NCBI RefSeq assembly: GCF_026151205.1
Contig: NW_026971979.1
Location: forward strand, 1 to 11,738
DNA: 11,738 nucleotides
Source of the DNA: Bolinopsis microptera
Lineage: Eukaryota; Ctenophora; Tentaculata; Lobata; Bolinopsidae
Reading direction: 5' to 3'
Part shown: positions 8,601 to 11,738 of the stretch, one piece after another
How the letters are laid out: each line of letters opens with the position of its first letter
Numbering within the stretch: position 1 is the stretch's first letter
Made by a program: the position numbers and the translations under genes
The notes under the pieces: generated by a model
Databases searched by the model: none
Told to the model about the DNA's origin: nothing
Seen by the model: only the letters and a program-made list of their open reading frames with translations

Positions 8601-10600
8601 ACCAAAAAAAACCCCAAACCCCTAAAAAAACTATTTTCCGGGGGGGGAAACACACCCAAAATTTTTTCCCTTTCCCTGGTTTTGGGGCTTTTTGAAAAAA
8701 ACTGAAAACCCCTTTTAACTTCCCCAAAACCCGGGTCCCCTAAAAAAAAATTGGGGGGGGTTGGGGGGGGAAAAATTTTAAAGTTTAGTTTTGTTTTTTG
8801 GGGGTTTTTAGTAAATTAAAGGTGGGGGAAAAAAAATTTGGGGTTTTTTTTGGTTTGTTTTGGGTTTTTGTTAAATGGGTTTGAAGTTTTTCCGGGTTTG
8901 GACCCCGGCCCAACCCGAATGGGGTTTATTAAAAACCCGGGAAAACCCTTTTTAAAATTTTTTTTTTTAAAAATTTTTGGGTTTAGGGGGGAAACCCCCG
9001 GGAAAACCCCCGGTTGAAAACACCTCCCCGGGTTATTTATTAAAAGGGGCTAAATAAAAAAAAAAGGGGGGGCAGTTTTCCCCCCCTTTCCCCGGGGTTT
9101 AAAAATTAAAAACCCGGGGTTTTAAAAGCGGCCAAATTTGGGGAACCAAAAAAAGGGGAAAAAAGGGGGCCCCCAAAAATTTTTCCAAACCCTAAAAACC
9201 CCCCAAAGGAAAAAATTTTTCCCCCTCTTTTAGGGCCCCCCATTTTTTTTAATATTAAAATGAGGGAAAATTTTTTGGATGGGGGTTTTTTGAAAAATTC
9301 CCCCGGTTGTTAAGGGTTTTTTCCCCCGGGCCCCCGGGGGTTTAAAAAACTTGGGGGGGTGTTTGGTTTTAGTTTGGGCCAAATTAAAAAATTTAAACCC
9401 TTTTAAGTTTTCCCAAAGGGGGGAAACCCCAAAAGAAAAATTTTTATTTTTTTTTTTGGGGTTTTTTAAAAAACCATTTTTGGGGGAATTTTGGGAAAAA
9501 CCCCTTTAAATTCCCCCCCAACCCAAAAACCCCCACGGAAAAAAAATTTTCCCCCCCGGGCCCCGGGAACCTTGTTAAAAGGGAAAAATTAACCTTTTTT
9601 TGGTTTCGTTCAGTTTTAAGGGGAAAAAAAAAAAACCCCCCCCCGGGCCCAAAGGGGGGCCCCCAAAAAAAAATTTTTTTTTTCTGTTTAAAAAAAAAAG
9701 GGAAAAGTTTAAGGGTTTTTTTTAAAAATTTTTTTTAAAAATTAAAAGGGGCCCTTTTTGGGGGGGGGGCCCCTTTAATTTCGATGGTTAGCCCCTAGTT
9801 TAAAAGGGGGTAGGGTTTTTTTCCCCATAAACCCCTTTTGGGGAAGGGGAAACGGCCCCCTAAACGGCCCAGTAAGGGGGGGAAAACCCTTTGGTTGTTT
9901 TTAAAAAAAATTGGCCCAAATGAAAACCCTAGGGAAAAAAAAATTAAAAGATAAAAATTTTTCGGTTTTTTAAAAGAAACTAAAAAATAAAAAAAAGTTT
10001 AAAAGAAGGGTTTAAATTAAAGGTTAACCCTTTAAAAAAATTGGGGAAAAGTTTTTAAAAACAAATAAAGGGAAATAAAAAATTTTAAAAAAAATAAAAA
10101 TCCCCAAAAAAAATTTAAAAAATAAATTAAAAAAAATTTAAAAAAAAGGGTTTCTTACCTTTTTTAAGGGGGAACCGGGACCCCCCCAAAACGGTTTTTG
10201 TTTTGGGCCCCGAATTGGGAAAGGAAAGGGGGAAAAAGAAAACCCCGGAAATTTTAACTTGGGAAACCCAAAAAACCCCCTTTTCCTTTCAAATTTTTTT
10301 TAAAATTCCCGGAAAAAGGAAAAAAAAGGGGGGTTTTAAGGGGTTTTTTTTTTACCAAAAGGTTTTTTTAAATTTAAGAAAAACCCCCCTGGGTTTTAAA
10401 GACCAAAGGGGAAAAAAAAATTTTTTTGGGAAACCAAATATGGGTGTGGAATTTTAAAAATTTAGTTTTAAAAATTTTTAAAGGAAACCCGATACCCCTA
10501 ACGTTTTCAAAAAAATGTTGGGGCCCCAAAAAATTTAAATTATTTTTTTTTGACAAAAAAAAGGGGAAAGGGTTTTTGCTTTTCCCCTTTTTTTTTTAAA
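2695..10600. other. Homopolymer-inflated, unreliable sequence (probable assembly or base-calling artefact)
   Basis: From about 2695 almost every base belongs to a run of two or more identical bases, with runs of 4-12 A, T, G or C throughout and very few isolated bases. This contrasts sharply with the flanks. There is no period, no tandem unit and no alignment between distant parts that would make it a satellite. Many ORFs of 60-160 codons occur on both strands, but they translate to K, F, P and G with N, L and W, the residues produced by AAA, TTT, CCC, GGG and their neighbours, and they often overlap in antisense. None has a domain. I therefore annotate no genes here. Real genomic sequence probably exists at this place, but this text does not show it. 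Confidence 0.85.
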
Positions 10601-11738
10601 GTCCGCGGTCTTCCCCATTGTTCTCATTTTTTGATAACCAGCGGCTAAATTATCAGTTTTTCCCTGGAACAGAAACAGGAATACACTTTCCTTATCTTAA
10701 CATCTCACCCAACTTCTCAACGCCTAATTTAATCTATAAATAGCCCCCCCTTGAAATTTAAAACACCGAAAAAGGGAAACCACAACCTAATCAAATTCGG
10801 AGGATCACTGAATGAATTTAGTTTATTTTGACCATTTTCATTCTTGTGAGCAATGTGGAATGAACCGAAAACATGATTCCCTCTAAATCTTTTTACAGAA
10901 AACCCCGAAACCTCGTGAATGTGTACGGTTGAAAATTCAACAAAAAATCTATGTGTACCCCCCGTGGGGGAATAAGAAATAAGTTTAAATTAATAAACGG
11001 GAAGGTAGCATTTATTCGTTTTAGTTTGTATGAGTATCCCGATAAAAACCTTTAAGATTAAAAAAGTATCGTACGGTTATTAACCTTCCAGTTGGGCCGA
11101 ACATGAGGGATTAAACGGTGAAAAGCCCGGCACAGAATGTCCCCTATTGACAAGATAAAAATTACATTGGACCCAAAAAGGTGAAGGTGAAACGAACGGG
11201 AAAAAACCAAAAATAAAAAAGATCAAATTAAGAATAATTTTCTAATGATACAAATTGTGTAAAATTTAACCTTCCATGTCCCTAATAGGAAAAGTAAAAA
11301 TCAGCCCTAGACCCAAAAAGAAAATTGCCATCTGCAGCAAATTAAAAAACAAAATTTATTTTCGTTAACGGAACAAAAACGAGATAAAAAGAATTTTGCA
11401 GCCACCGGAAGTAAAAAACATAATTAATCCCTCCAAAATTTGGAAGAGGTTGGGGACCGTATGTGTTTGACAAAAAACAGACTTTGTTTTTTAGATAACT
11501 GATAAAAACCTTTCCAATTTTATAATGCGTATAAAATAATCAAATATAATTTAAACAGTATTCTTAACTGGTTATTAATTTCACCTTCCAAATTGGTTTA
11601 ATAAGGACGGTTTTCCAAAACGCCCCCCGGCAAGAAAAAATCCCTCTGATCATCATCATCGCAATACTAAAACACCCCCCGGAAAAAACATGTGACCCCC
11701 TCCCCCCCAAACTTTCCCCCTTTACTGGGAGTGGAAAC
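10601..11738. other. AT-rich, partly degraded non-coding sequence
   Basis: Normal complexity returns at about 10601 but runs of C, A and G remain more common than in 1-2694 (for example near 10743-10750, 10958-10975 and 11622-11628), and heavy degradation resumes over the last 130 bases or so. No credible gene is present. A TATA-box-like word TATAAATAG is at 10735-10743. A 24-codon closed ORF follows at 10812-10886 (it contains HSCEQCG) but is too short to call. A short (ATC)4 run is at 11649-11660. A diverged repeated motif is listed separately. Residual indel errors could hide broken coding sequence. Confidence 0.55.
11041..11596 (+). repeat. Diverged motif repeated two to three times
   Basis: GATAAAAACCTTT at 11041 is followed by GGTTATTAACCTTCCAGTTGGG at about 11075-11096 (shared core GGTTATTAA at 11075-11083). 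The same order recurs with GATAAAAACCTTT at 11501, GGTTATTAA at 11570-11578 and CACCTTCCAAATTGG just after. A weaker third copy has GATAAAAATT near 11154 and TTAACCTTCCA at 11266-11276. Spacing between the first two starts is 460 bp. The copies are imperfect and the region is error-prone, so this may be an old tandem or interspersed repeat. Confidence 0.35.

Noticed and set aside
10203-10556. ORFs of 84 aa (plus) and 60 aa (minus)
   Set aside because: They are at the right edge of the unreliable region, overlap in antisense and have artefact-like composition.
2695-10600. A satellite, telomere-like or other genuine low-complexity repeat
   Set aside because: No repeat unit or period can be found; run lengths and order vary irregularly. 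Genuine satellites have a unit.
2695-10600. G-quadruplex-rich or polypurine regulatory DNA
   Set aside because: G runs are present, but equally long A, T and C runs are mixed in without pattern, which points to run inflation.
10735-10886. A TATA box (10735-10743) driving a 24-codon zinc-finger-like ORF (10812-10886)
   Set aside because: One CxxC pair (HSCEQCG) in a 24-residue ORF is not a complete zinc finger, an in-frame stop sits directly before the ATG, and TATA-like words are common in AT-rich DNA.
1-11738. CRISPR arrays, tRNA or rRNA genes, defence or phage systems
   Set aside because: No regularly spaced repeats, cloverleaf pattern, rRNA motif or prokaryotic gene cluster is visible.

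Overview
This window is eukaryotic, and most likely comes from an animal genome. It is AT-rich and has no prokaryotic gene structure: no operons, no ribosome-binding sites and no long ORFs. Its one recognisable element is a degenerate PIF/Harbinger DNA transposon of a kind common in animals (a HARBI1-like transposase remnant plus what looks like the tail of the Myb/SANT-like partner). The sequence does not allow a narrower taxonomic call.

Layout. Positions 1-650 are moderately complex sequence with no convincing gene. They contain several short palindromes and four exact CArG-type words (CC, six A/T, GG). Positions 651-2267 are a 1,611-bp Harbinger-type element (654-2264) with perfect 16-bp terminal inverted repeats and a TTA target-site duplication. 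It carries two minus-strand coding remnants, repeated copies of the terminal motif inside each end, dense ACTTAAA/TTTAAGT subterminal words, an 18-bp palindrome near the left end and an 18-bp-arm hairpin near the right end. Positions 2268-2694 are ordinary AT-rich non-coding sequence. From about 2695 to about 10600 (two thirds of the window) nearly every base lies in a homopolymer run. This looks like failed base calling or consensus, not biology. Every ORF there is built from AAA, TTT, CCC and GGG codons and should not be annotated. Positions 10601-11738 return to AT-rich sequence of normal complexity, still with excess homopolymers, and hold a diverged repeated motif but no credible gene. 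Degradation resumes in about the last 130 bases.

How the parts work together. The only functional story is the transposon. In an intact two-gene Harbinger, the transposase cuts at the terminal repeats and a Myb/SANT-like partner helps bring it to the ends. Here a large internal deletion, plus a probable smaller frameshifting deletion, has joined the N-terminal part of the transposase gene to what is probably the C-terminal part of the Myb-like gene. The DDE catalytic region is gone. The copy is therefore non-autonomous but has intact ends, so it could in principle have been moved by a complete relative.

I looked for an undescribed system and do not see one. The most useful results are the structure of the deleted transposon and the warning that about 8 kb of this window is unreliable.
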